Below, piece by piece: positions 1 to 10,429 of a DNA stretch of 64,000 nucleotides; positions within the stretch are counted from its first letter, which is position 1; each line of letters begins with the position of its first letter. The DNA is from Pyrenophora tritici-repentis (lineage: Eukaryota > Ascomycota > Dothideomycetes > Pleosporales > Pleosporaceae). The translations under genes were made by a program, and so were the position numbers. The notes beneath the pieces are model-generated. The model was given only the letters and a program-made list of their open reading frames with translations. It was not told the origin of the DNA and did no database searches. The stretch covers positions 9,304,274 through 9,368,273 of the forward strand of contig NC_089390.1 of the NCBI RefSeq assembly GCF_003171515.1, given 5' to 3'.

Positions 1-2493
1 ATCTATTGACGGTCATGGTCCATTACACACAACAATGGTGGATACGATACTTGGTCTCGTTGTGTCAATGGCAACATTACCCGTCGAACAGCTGGAGAAT
101 AATTATACTGCAAAGAATAACTCCCTCCACATCAGCCGTGTAACAGAATACGCAAGCATGAACGAAAGAGTTGCGAAAGCCATCTTGCCGCAACAGCGGA
201 TCCACGAGCAGCTTAATGACATACAGACGGTCGCTTTGGGTATCGAACAAGTCGGCCATCTAGAGTCTATTGGATGGTTTGGGTACTACGGGCTCAAGCC
301 AGCATCACAGCTCGATGACGATGAAGTACTGATAGAAGTCCGGGCCATCGGGCTGACCAATCACGATACCCACGTTGCTTCTGGTAACGTAGACGAGACG
401 ACTTTCGGCATCGAATGCGCAGGAATCGTTATCGAGGCAGGATGCACATCTGGATTTTGTCTAGGACAACGAGTCTGTGCCCTACACAACTGTAGTGGCC
501 AGTCCCGTATCTGCATACCATCCAGCGCAGTAATACCCATTCCAAATGACATGAGCTTCGCAGTCGCCGCCTCGTTGCCTACGGCCTTGTGGTTGGCGTA
601 CCATGCACTAGTCCGCATTGCTCATGTTGAAGAGGGAGAAACAGTTCTCGTTCATCACGGACATAGTTGCGTCGGTCAAACGGTAGTTCAGATTGCCAAG
701 ACATTGGGTGCGAATGTCCTTGTCACAACAAATTCTGAGACCAAAAGTCTGTTTCTGCAACAAAAACTTGGGTTTGCAGAGTCAAAAGTATTGGTAGTGG
801 AGCACTCTTCGATTTTGAAGGAAGTCTACCAGGCTACGAATGGTCGGAAGCCTGATGTAGTGATAGGTGCTCTGTCAGAGGAGCTCATGGAAGAGATGGC
901 TGGGCATATGGCGCCTTTTGGTCGTATGATCAACGTCGAATCACTGAACAGTAGGGCGCATGTCCAACGTGGATATCATGCCAACAACGTGGTTATGGCT
1001 ACTGTGAATTTGATGGACCTTCTCCGGGAAGACTTCCAAAGAGTAACAAAGACCTTTCAAGCTGCAATGAAGCTAGCTTTTCAGATGTACATCCAGCCGC
1101 CGGGACCGCTCCATCTTTTCGACGCTTCAGTCCCTGCGAATGCCTTCTTGCACTTTTCAGAACCGGAAACATTCGGCAAGCGAGTTATTGAACTGAATCC
1201 GCAGTCAAGGATCCCTGTAAGTCTTCCTCAGCCCCAAAATTGCAGTATACTTATATCGTTCAAGGCAACTATTTCGTCAAAACCCCGATATCTGTTTCCA
1301 GCAGATGCGACGTATGTCATTGCCGGTGGACTAGGCGGCCTAGGTCGAAGTTTTGCGCGTTGGATGGTCAACCGCGGCGCACGAAATCTGATTCTGCTTT
1401 CGAGATCCGGAGCCAAATCTGAGGCAGCGAAGCATCTGGTAGAAGAATTACAGGGACAAGGCGTTCGTGTTTTGACACCTGCCGTTGACATTGGTCTCTT
1501 GAGTAATCTAAGAGACGTGTTTTGTGCAGCAACAGAGGGCCTACCTCCGATCCGTGGTTGTATTCAGGCTACAGTGGCGCTGAGGGTATGTTTTCCAAGG
1601 CCAAACATAACACTGTGTGAAAAGAACTAACACCATACCAGGACAATCTGTTCGAGAACATGACATACGAAGATTGGAAAATTAGTACCCAGTCAAAAGT
1701 CTCGGGCTCATGGAACCTTCACGCAACTCTACCTGCCGGACTGGACTTCTTCATCCTCCTCTCGTCCATCAACGGCGTATTCGGTGGTCGCGCGCAGGCA
1801 AACTACGCCGCAGGAAATACCTACAAAGACGCCTTGGCACACTATCGCATTGAACAGGGAGAGAAGGCCATATCCATCGATCTCGGGCTCATGGTGAATG
1901 AAGGTGTGGTTGCTGAGAACGAGCATCTTCTTAGCTCCATGCGTCGCATCGGGCACCTCATGGACATACGGCAGGAAGAGCTCATCGCTTTGCTCGACAT
2001 ATATTGCGATGCCAACCACCCAGCACCATCGCATTCCGAAGCACAAGTCCTCGTTGGCGTAGAACTGCCCGCTGATGTCCTTGAGAAAGGCATCGACTTG
2101 CATCACTCCATCCAGCGTCCATTATTCCGCCACCTCTTCCAGATGACCTCTGCACCTAGCACAAAACCCCAAACAGCGTCTTCAAGCGGTCCTATCAATC
2201 GTGCCACTGCGCTCAAGGAGTCGAAAAACCTCGACGAAGCGGCCGAACAGGTTACAGAATGGTTCTCAGCAAAGGTTGCGCAGGTACTTGGTGTGCGCGT
2301 GGAAGACATTGACAGGGCGAAGCCTGTGAACGTATACGGCATAGACTCACTCGTGGCAATCGATCTGAAGAATTGGATGCACCGTGAGATTGGGGCAGAT
2401 GTTGAGGTGTTCATACTGCTTGCGAATGTGAGTCTACAAGATCTTTGTAGGGAGGTAGTCAAAAAGAGTGGTTTTGTCAAGTGGGTGGAGTAG
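1..2493 (+). CDS. Highly reducing polyketide synthase, C-terminal part (ER-KR-ACP), 5' end outside window
   Basis: This is the 3' end of an iterative type I PKS. The frame is open to the left edge, so KS, AT, DH and any MT domain lie outside. Proposed exons are 2-1216, 1265-1585 and 1642-2493. The first intron (48 nt) is in frame, so reading through it is also possible; the second has donor GTATGT and acceptor CCAG. Domains in order: an enoyl reductase of the medium-chain dehydrogenase type, then a ketoreductase starting near YVIAGGLGGLGR (about 1312-1350) with the catalytic YAAGNTY motif near 1800, then an acyl carrier protein with the phosphopantetheine serine in YGIDSLVAIDL near 2335-2370. 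The protein ends with the ACP and has no release domain, as is usual for this class. The ER cofactor loop reads GHSCVG where HxxxGGVG is usual, so ER activity is uncertain. Product unknown. Confidence 0.9.
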
Positions 2494-3241
2494 ATTATGA
2501 GCCTTGGGAGGGGGAGGCGTCTGGAGCGGCCGCTCTCCATGCGGATTGTCTAGGCTAAGATGAGCATGTCTTGGTCGTGATTGAAGAAACGGGGAGCCTA
2601 GATATTGACAGTTTTATATCCGAGTATTGGCGTGATAAAATTTTTGATCATCTACCTGCATAAGGTACCCTCTTTATGTGACTTTTCTGAGGTACTGTAC
2701 AAGCTCTACCTCACCGCGTGGGTGAATGGCTCGATTCCACATGGGACTGAATCAGCATAAGATGGCTCTTTTGGGACAGCTACAATAGTGCTCATCGGAC
2801 CGATTTATACCGACAGAGTATGAGGCGTTGTCAGCCAATGTAGCAGAAGGTCTAGTATTGACCTGCCAGTTCGCTTGTGTCATGCACTAGAAAGATCTAA
2901 GGTATTGTCAGGTTGGGCATTGCGAAGGGTAGAATAGATACTATCTGTCTTGCCACTGTAACTAGAGGTTGACTAAATGGTACGTACCACGCGTGCCTCT
3001 GCGGTAGCGCCTGCTTACAGGCGACACTGCAAAGCTTTGGAGTGAAGCGGAACGCCCACGGCCATTCTTTAACCATTCCCCTTCTCTGTCGTCTCCGCCA
3101 ACACGAAACCCTTGGTTAATGATACCGCCGGATGACACCGTATCGGACCTTTGACACGGGGCACTTTTTGTTAAAATGGTACTGTTTCCCTGCTTTTGAC
3201 AAGACATCTCTTGTCCTCAATACCTCCACCTCAGCGCAACC
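2494..3241. other. Intergenic, no gene seen
   Basis: No ORF with recognisable coding character. The last 100 bp are the likely promoter and 5' UTR of the small secreted protein gene; an imperfect GC-rich stretch near 3000 shows no clear structure. Confidence 0.5.
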
Positions 3242-3630
3242 ATGAAGACACTCGTACTCCTTTCCCTCGCCGCCACGATCCTCGCCACCGCCCTGCCGGT
3301 CCCTGACACCCGTACGCTCCCTCCACCCGCCCCTTTCTAGCCTGTAAAACTGACATGCTCAAGCCCTAGAAAATCTCGCCCAGCAACAACCAAAAGGAGG
3401 CCTTTCCAAAGAGCCAGGCTACAGCGGAGGTCAGCACACGGGCTGGCCGGGGGGACGTAAGTCGCATACCCTTTGCCTACTCTCTAGTATCAATGGCTAA
3501 TGGAACCCGTACTATAGACCCATGCCAGCATGCTGAGCAGTGTGCTACAGGCAATTGCTGTAACAACGCGATTGAGGGGTCGGTGAGGAAATGCATTGAA
3601 AAGTATGCAACTGGGTGCCCACCAGTTTAA
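3242..3630 (+). CDS. Small secreted cysteine-rich protein (effector-like), 3 exons
   Basis: Three exons, 3242-3311, 3370-3456 and 3518-3630, give an 89-residue protein. Both introns (58 and 61 nt) have fungal donors (GTACGC, GTAAGT) and AG acceptors (CTAG, ATAG), and all phases agree. The N-terminus is a classic signal peptide: MKT, then a hydrophobic run rich in Leu, Ala and Val, ending near ALPVPD. The mature part is Gly/Gln-rich and then carries six cysteines in the last 36 residues, spaced C-x5-C-x5-CC-x10-C-x8-C. That pattern would allow three disulphides and resembles secreted effector or small antimicrobial-like proteins. I recognise no named family and no experimental role is implied. 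It lies 750 bp downstream of the PKS. The reading is supported by splice signals, the signal peptide and cysteine density; function is inference. Confidence 0.72.
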
Positions 3631-4161
3631 GTGCTAGAGATAGAACAACAAAGTTTTGAGGGTGTAAGCTCTATGCGTGTGCCCGTGCTTGTAAGGGTGA
3701 TCTATGTACCCTTGGAGGAATTAGATGGCTATGCGAACAAATCAGCATCTCTCACACGCAATACATCCATGCCTTCATCTATCACTCCACTTCACTTTCT
3801 TACACCCCAAGCACACACATACACACACGGGCCACTCATCAACCAAACCATAATATAAATTCATTCTCCACTCCGAAAAACCCGTACGTTACCAAGAAGA
3901 CCTTAAAGGGGTATCTATGAAGTAAAGTGAAGAAAAGAAGCAAAGCCCGGCCTTCAATAACGCCTCCCTAGACAGATTAGCCCGGCAGATAACAAGCAGG
4001 CAAGCAAGATTTCAGTGACGCCTCTCCCGACAGATGTAGCCCGAGCAAGCAAGATATTAGTCCACCATCTTTCATCATGTGATTACTCGTAAAAATGTGC
4101 TTTGACCTAGACAAACTCCTTCACATGTGCAAACCTGAAATCCGGCCGTTGATAGCATCCC
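3631..4161. other. Intergenic between convergent genes
   Basis: 3' flanks of the secreted-protein gene and of the SNF2 gene, which converge here. It holds a short CA-rich run near 3815-3835. A motif of about 20 bases containing AGCAAGCAAGAT recurs near 3990-4010 and 4045-4055. No gene seen. Confidence 0.5.
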
Positions 4162-7100
4162 CTAGTACATACCCCTCATGAGCGGATCATCGTCTACGGT
4201 CCAAGCCTGAGCGTCGAGCCTAGCCCGCTTCTCCTCACGTGTCTCGCCAAATGGCTCGCTTCGCTTGTTGCTCTTTCTGGTGGTCCTGGTGGTAGTGGGT
4301 ACGGGCTCTGTGTACTTTGGTGTGCCGACGCGTGAACCACCCAGTGCGGGCGTGGAAAGCGAGGTATCGGTGAGAGCAGGCGAGGAGGTAGCATCGTCAT
4401 CGTTATCAAGAACAATGTGGTTCTGCTGCTTCACCGGGGGCTCGACAAGCTGGGGAAGATGCAGGAGGTTATTGTTGGTCTGGGCGTTGGCATCGTTCTC
4501 CGCGGATACTTCGGTGGCGACATCACGCTTGTTGAGCTGACGCTGTGCATCCTCGCGGTTCTGCTGCCAAATGTGGTGCTGGTCCTTGTACTGCTTCTCC
4601 ATGTTCTGGAGCCACTTCTTGTGTTCCTCGTTTTCAGCGATTGTTTCAACGCAGGTTGGACACTTGATGTAGAACCCGCCAGGCATGGCTTCTTCGCCCA
4701 TGATCTCAAACTCGGGTAGGTTTTCACCGATGAGCTCGGTCTGATCCCAGTCAAGACAATCCTCACAGAAGCCTAGTGGGCACCAACGGCAGCGATAGAT
4801 GAGGCCTCCGGCATCGTTGGTCGACTTGTCACACTCTGAGCACTTATGCTGTGAACAAAAGAAGCCACTAAAACCCTTAACCTTGGACTTGTAGGACGAA
4901 TCCAGACAGTCAATGTGGTAGGCACGTGGACAACTCTTACACTCAACCATGTGACCCGAACCGGCGTCTTCAAAACACTCAAGACAGTGACTCTCGTGGC
5001 CAAACTCACGTCGCTTTTCGCGGACTGGGTCAGCAAGGCGAGGGTCTTTGCCAGCATATGTCGGCACTGCTTCCCAGTCGCCACAGTTCATCGACTCTTT
5101 GCTAATAGCATAACCATCGATCATAACTGTAGTGTTCTTTCCCTTGCGGCGATCTTCGCGCGTGATGGTGTCAGGGAGTATGTTCGCAGCCGACGTGTTA
5201 GCCTTACGACTGGTGTCGAGCTGGCGCTGATGGCGCTTGCCCTCGAAGACAGCGCATTCGACGCGCTCCATGGTTGAAAGCCACTTGTCTTCGTCCACCT
5301 CGGAACTTGTCGCAGAATCGGTCATGTCGGCAGGCTTGTCGCGACACTTGGCCATCATCGTCTCAAGGTCCCAAGATACCATGTCCTTGATGTCAATTTC
5401 GGGATGCGATAAGGCCTGTGCGCCTCGTCGTACAAGTGTCTTCAACTGCGTCGTGTCCATCTGCGGCAAATCTTCACTAAGGGAAGGGCGTCCTCTCTTC
5501 GTCTCCGGCGCTTGTTTGCCGTGTATGCTCTGCATGGACTCGGTAATCTTTGCGGACAAATACAGCTTCTTGCGGATACGACCCATCATTTGTTCTTCAA
5601 CAGTACCTTGAGTGCAGAGCTTGTAGATGGTCACCTTCTTCGTCTGTCCAATACGATGGGCGCGAGCTTCTGCTTGTAGAGTGATCTGTGGGTTCCAGTC
5701 TTCGTCGAGAAAGATGACGTCTTCGGCACTGGTCAAGTTGATACCCAAGCCGCCTGCACGAGTAGACAGAAGCATAACCTTGTAGTCGGAGCCCTTCTGG
5801 TTGAAGAGGCGAATGTCCAGATTACGACGAGCACGGGAAGTACTTCCATCCAGACGAAGAGACTTGAATCGCTCACCGTGGTTGCTGATGAGGGATAAGA
5901 GATCTTCGCAATGGTCGAGCGTACGAGTGAAGCTAGAGAAGATGAGGACTTTCTTTCCTTGGGCAAAAACTGTATGCTTCAGAAGCTTCTCTAGTAAGAT
6001 GAACTTGCCACTGGCACGGATGATGTGGTCGCCAAGGTAATACGGATCAGGCGCGACGCCCGGCAGCTGGTATGGATGTGAACAGCACTTTCGCAATTGC
6101 ATGACGAGGTTCATGAGCTTTTTCCATGCTCCCTTGTTGATACTGGAGTCGGTCTGCTCCTTTGATAGTGCCTCTTTCACGATCAGGGCCGTCTCTCCCC
6201 ATTCGCCTTCAGCCCCGCCAGAGCCGACAGCCTTGTCCACCTTCTCCATCTGTTGCAGTAGCTCATTCTCTTTAGCATCCTGTTCAAGAGCGCCCTTTTC
6301 CTTTGACTTGCCGTCGGCGAAGAGCTCGTCGAGTATTCCGTCGTCCATGCGAGTGAGAAGGCGTGTGTACCAAAACTTCTGCAATGGCGTGAGCGGCACG
6401 TAAAGCAACACTTCTTCTTTGGGTGGGAGGCCAAGGTTGACAGATGGAGAGTCTTTCATGCGTCGTAGCATGATCAGCTCAAGCAAGCGACGCGCGTCTG
6501 TCATGGTCTGCTTATTTGCTTTGCCTTTGCTGAGATCGAACGACTCCCGGAACAGCGTCGCAGTCTTGTCGTCAAAGACCTGAGGGTAAAGCCAAGTCAA
6601 CAAGGACCACATTTCAGCCAAGTTGTTCTGCAATGGGGTACCGGTCAAGATGAGGCGATACTCGGCGCTAATACTCTTCAACGCAGTAGAGATCTGGGTC
6701 ACGCTGCTCTTGATCTTGTGTCCCTCATCAAGGACTACATAGCGCCACGCAAATGAATGTTTGAACCAAGACTGCTCGGCCTGGAAGGTCTCATAAGTCG
6801 TCACGATGATTTTGGGGGCATCGGATCCTTGGCCTCCAGATAGCTTGGAGACTTTCTGCCCGGCTTTGCGCGAAGCCTTCCGGTCCCGAGCACGTAAAGT
6901 CTCGTTTCCCTTCATGTCTTCCATACCGACAGCGACCCTCTTCAACCGGTCTCGCTCGCTTGAAGCACCATGAAAGCGCACAACTTTGAGCTGAGGCACC
7001 CACCTGTGAGCCTCAGTGACCCAAGAGTTGAGCACACTGAGGGGACAGATGACGAGGTAGGGTCGAGACTCTTCTGAAGTCACTCCCTTCTTCTGGTCGA

Positions 7101-7977
7101 GCTCTTCGAGATACTGGAAGAGCGACAGGGTTTGCAGCGTCTTCCCCAGACCCATCTCGTCACCTAGTATACCAGAGAAGCCATTGTTGTACAGATGGAC
7201 CAGGAACGAAAGGCCGGACAGCTGATAGGGCTTCATAGTAGCCATGACACCCTTGGGTTGCTCTGTGAGCTCTTCATACTCCACAATAGGTTGCGCCTTG
7301 CCCTCAGCGACCAGCTTCGCTACCGTGTTGTTTTTGGGAAGAAGTGGCAGGAAGAGGTCTTTGTTGGCTACAAGGAAGTTGTTGGCTTTCGCCTTGCTGT
7401 TCTTTGCAATTTCATCGCGTAGACGGGCGCGAGCGGTATCGAGCTTAGGGGGTGCGCGACGACGTTTGGGTGACGGCGAGGGCATGGTATCCGACTCTAG
7501 AATCGTGCTCTTTCTGTCGCGTGTACTACGACGTAGTCCCTTCTGCTCCATCTTTAATTCCTCGGTGTAGGCTGAGATCCTAGCACTTGTCTTGCGGTTG
7601 GGACGGGCTGATGGCGCAAGCTCGTCTTCGCTGCTAGGCGATTCTGGCTTCGCTCGTCCTAAGGATGCGCGGGTGGTCCTCCTGGGAACGGTGGTTGACT
7701 TGCGGTCGGGGGTGTCTTCGTTTACGGATGTATTGGATATGGCGTAGTTTGGTGTTGGTTGCTCACGCAGGCTAGGTTTGCTTTTGTCGTCGGTAGCAAT
7801 TGTTTCCCCCTGGCTCGCCTCCTGCTGTGCAGAGATGCGCCTCTTCTTCGTGGCCGATTGTGCAGATCTCTGGGATCTAAACTGGGCCAAAAGATCTTGG
7901 TATTCCGCACCACGCCTTTTAGGAGGTGGAGTTATAGGCTGGGGCGAAGCCAGCGTAATGGTCGGCTGGCATGCCAT
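4162..7977 (-). CDS. SNF2-family chromatin-remodelling ATPase with C-terminal PHD-like zinc region
   Basis: A single uninterrupted 1271-residue frame. A basic, Ser-rich N-terminus of about 240 residues is followed by the bipartite SNF2 motor: YQLSGLSFLV and the Walker A DEMGLGKT near residue 275, Walker B as LDEGHKIK near 415, then GTPLQNN, the helicase C-terminal motifs LLSTRAGGLGINL and DEDWNPQ, and AHRIGQTKKV near 790. Around residues 1010-1100 lies a Cys/His-rich region (HCLECFEDAG, ECKSCPRAYHIDC, then further CxxC pairs) that reads as a PHD finger plus an extra zinc cluster. A charged tail with a coiled-coil-like stretch follows. The family uses ATP to slide or evict nucleosomes in the nucleus. 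The SNF2 plus PHD layout recalls Mit1/CHD or ISWI-type remodelers, but I see no chromodomain or SANT domain, so the subfamily is left open. It is divergently paired with the Clr2-like gene. Confidence 0.9.
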   Translation of the reverse strand: MACQPTITLASPQPITPPPKRRGAEYQDLLAQFRSQRSAQSATKKRRISAQQEASQGETIATDDKSKPSLREQPTPNYAISNTSVNEDTPDRKSTTVPRRTTRASLGRAKPESPSSEDELAPSARPNRKTSARISAYTEELKMEQKGLRRSTRDRKSTILESDTMPSPSPKRRRAPPKLDTARARLRDEIAKNSKAKANNFLVANKDLFLPLLPKNNTVAKLVAEGKAQPIVEYEELTEQPKGVMATMKPYQLSGLSFLVHLYNNGFSGILGDEMGLGKTLQTLSLFQYLEELDQKKGVTSEESRPYLVICPLSVLNSWVTEAHRWVPQLKVVRFHGASSERDRLKRVAVGMEDMKGNETLRARDRKASRKAGQKVSKLSGGQGSDAPKIIVTTYETFQAEQSWFKHSFAWRYVVLDEGHKIKSSVTQISTALKSISAEYRLILTGTPLQNNLAEMWSLLTWLYPQVFDDKTATLFRESFDLSKGKANKQTMTDARRLLELIMLRRMKDSPSVNLGLPPKEEVLLYVPLTPLQKFWYTRLLTRMDDGILDELFADGKSKEKGALEQDAKENELLQQMEKVDKAVGSGGAEGEWGETALIVKEALSKEQTDSSINKGAWKKLMNLVMQLRKCCSHPYQLPGVAPDPYYLGDHIIRASGKFILLEKLLKHTVFAQGKKVLIFSSFTRTLDHCEDLLSLISNHGERFKSLRLDGSTSRARRNLDIRLFNQKGSDYKVMLLSTRAGGLGINLTSAEDVIFLDEDWNPQITLQAEARAHRIGQTKKVTIYKLCTQGTVEEQMMGRIRKKLYLSAKITESMQSIHGKQAPETKRGRPSLSEDLPQMDTTQLKTLVRRGAQALSHPEIDIKDMVSWDLETMMAKCRDKPADMTDSATSSEVDEDKWLSTMERVECAVFEGKRHQRQLDTSRKANTSAANILPDTITREDRRKGKNTTVMIDGYAISKESMNCGDWEAVPTYAGKDPRLADPVREKRREFGHESHCLECFEDAGSGHMVECKSCPRAYHIDCLDSSYKSKVKGFSGFFCSQHKCSECDKSTNDAGGLIYRCRWCPLGFCEDCLDWDQTELIGENLPEFEIMGEEAMPGGFYIKCPTCVETIAENEEHKKWLQNMEKQYKDQHHIWQQNREDAQRQLNKRDVATEVSAENDANAQTNNNLLHLPQLVEPPVKQQNHIVLDNDDDATSSPALTDTSLSTPALGGSRVGTPKYTEPVPTTTRTTRKSNKRSEPFGETREEKRARLDAQAWTVDDDPLMRGMY

Positions 7978-8411
7978 TGTGGCGAGCGTCTAGTTGTATC
8001 GCGAGTGAATTGGACTTGGGAAGGGAGGAGCGAATGTCAGCCGGAACGCGACTTGCGAAGCAAACTTAAAGACGCGATGGAGCAGGCAGCAACAAGGGAG
8101 GCTAAGACTAATTTGGAAGACGGTGATGGTGAAAAGAAGCCAAAACAATAATGCGCATGCCTAAAGAGTGTTTGCAGTGCCCGGGCACTTCACAGTGAAG
8201 TGAACGTGAGAGCACTTTGCGACGGATTGGGTTACGTCGCTGTCGGGGGGCAAATCGCGAAATCAGCAGGCGCGCTAGGACGCGCCCTGCCTTAACTTAC
8301 CCCCGGCATCTAAGTCCGCACGGGCATCTAGACAGTTTACGACCCCTCGACATTTCTCAGTCACCGTCTTCCCCAAAACCCCGCGCAGTGAGCGCATCAC
8401 CGTCGCCCATC
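7978..8411. promoter_or_regulatory. Shared bidirectional promoter of SNF2 and Clr2-like genes
   Basis: 434 bp separate two divergent start codons (7977 minus, 8412 plus). A perfect inverted repeat, CACTTCACAGTGAAGTG, lies near 8187-8203. No TATA box is evident. Joint regulation is inferred from the arrangement only. Confidence 0.55.
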
Positions 8412-10429
8412 ATGGCTCAACAGCCCATGACGCCCTTCTGGCCAATTTTCCCCTCAAAGTCGGACGGCCAGCACATTGTCAACATGAAAGGCCGGCCGCT
8501 CAGGAATGGCCCGACGGAGGAGCAGCTTAACATGTCGCCCAACGATCAGGGCCAGCGCGACTTTTACCGTCTGATCGAAAAAGACGACCCGAAACACCAG
8601 GACTGGCGCAAGAAGTTGGGGGGGATGCTCTTGCGGGAGCTTGGGGGCAAGCAGTATGAAGGTGAGGAAAGAGCGAGGCGCGATACCATAACATGGACTA
8701 ATTAGCCGCAGATAAATGGCAACAATGCATCTTGTGGGAATTTCCGGAAAACTACGTCTTATACGAGCACATCAAGACAAAGGCTGACGGCCAAGTGAAG
8801 ACAGTCAAGAATCACTCTGGCGGTGGACACGACAGACAGGACGCCTATCTCTACGGCTACCCCAAGGGCCCCAAGAAGCGCTTTCGAAGTCCCGTCGAAT
8901 TCTTTCCGCATCTATTATGGCTTTGCACCGACGAGAACAGCGACATGATTAATTGCACGTGCAAGATGTGCTCTCCAGCAGGCGATGTCGAGAAGCCCCA
9001 AGTGAAGGTCGAAGTCAAGCAAGAGGCTCCCCCGATCAAGCGAGAAATCAGTTCGGGTGGAGCTACAGGAAACAATGTCAATGCGGTTGTCCGGAACCAA
9101 ACAGTTCAGCCTCCCATTCGAAGACCCTCAACGGGCCCGCCTATTCCTAGTCCCATCTCGAAACCAGCTACACCCGCCCCGGTCCCTGTAGCCACCCCCG
9201 CCGCACAGCAGATACGAGCACCTCCGGTTCTGCAGTCAACTCCTCTACCACAGCCGCGGTCCCTTGAACAGCAGGTCGACTTGACATATAACAGATTTCT
9301 CTGTCGCACAGGCGAGGCCGTTTGGTTCTTCCGACCCGAAACCGCGGCCTGGGGTCTTGGACTTGTTATACGAAGATGGTCAACCAAAGCGAATCCCGCC
9401 GATAGGTCATATCAGATCCAGCCTCTGTCACATCCGTTCGAGGCGCCTCCTACAGAAACCGTTCAGTCCGACGCCCATGTCAAACCATGGCTTGCCTGGT
9501 CTGCCCCAGCTTGCACGTTCCCCTTCTTGCAACAGAACCCGCAATACGAATATGGCAATACCGATTGGAAAGCCCTCATCGATGGTCAGGGTGGGAAAGG
9601 AATCGCCTCAGTCGACGCTTCCATCTTAGCTGCTAAAGCTATCGATGCTACCTATACACTCTTCGAACCTCTTAAGACGTCCAAAGACGACAAGGGTAAT
9701 CAGTACAGACAGTATAACGGTATGTTTCTAGGTGCTGAAAAGATCTGGAGAGGAGAGGCTGTCCGCTTGCGCGTGGGTAGCGGGACCGATCTCTTAGTCA
9801 TTACCGACATCATCGAACAGAGCTTGGTCAACCAAACGAACACAAAGGTGATTATAGTCGGCGACCTATACGGCTATGCCCTTCTAGAAGCACCGGATCC
9901 CAACCTTCCTCCAAAACCCCCACAGCAAAACAACAACATCCCCTCGCGCATGGTCCAGGACATGTTATGGAGGAATCGCATACTTGTCCCCAAGACACGC
10001 TCAGCAGCGTGGTGGAAGCTCCTCCAGCCCTCCTACAAGGTTGAAATCAACGAAGTCAAGGGCCGGTGGTACGAGACCAGTTTATTATTCCAACAGTCTT
10101 TCATGGACGCAGTAGAAAACAACGAAGGCGGCAACGGCATCTGGATGAATTCCCGAGGCGAGGCAACAGGCAAAGCCTGCATATCCCAACCCGACCGCAT
10201 CGCCGCATTCGGTGCCTCTATACCCCCAACAACACATCTTATCGAAGGCATGGACCCCCCTAGCGAATCGATCACACAACCCCAGCAGTTACATAACAGC
10301 ATGGGCATTCCTATGAACAATGGGCTGGTTGACCCAGCATCATTTTCCATTGACGATTTCATGCACGTCGACCACCTCGGTGACGACACGGGCATGGAGT
10401 ATAATGGAAACAACCATTTTACTTATTAA
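8412..10429 (+). CDS. clr2: Transcription-silencing protein Clr2-like
   Basis: Two exons, 8412-8661 and 8712-10429 (donor GTGAGG, acceptor GCAG), give 655 residues. The first exon carries the WPIFPSKSDGQHIVN start typical of the family. Exon 2 opens with DKWQQCILWEFPENYVLYEH and a YGYPKGPKKRFRSPVEFFPHLLWL block. This is the Clr2 transcription-silencing domain, with a CxCxxC motif (CTCKMC). A Pro/Ser/Thr linker separates it from a C-terminal region beginning near FLCRTGEAVWFFRPETAAWGLGLV. In fission yeast Clr2 is a subunit of the SHREC histone-deacetylase/remodeler complex, which silences heterochromatin in the nucleus; that is family knowledge. Its neighbour across the shared promoter is a SNF2-PHD ATPase, which could be a partner. 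The splice keeps the frame exactly (GAA G / AT AAA). Confidence 0.85.

Noticed and set aside
4194..7570. Multiple ORFs of 70-130 codons overlapping the SNF2 gene
   Set aside because: All are alternative-frame shadows of the 1271-residue coding frame.
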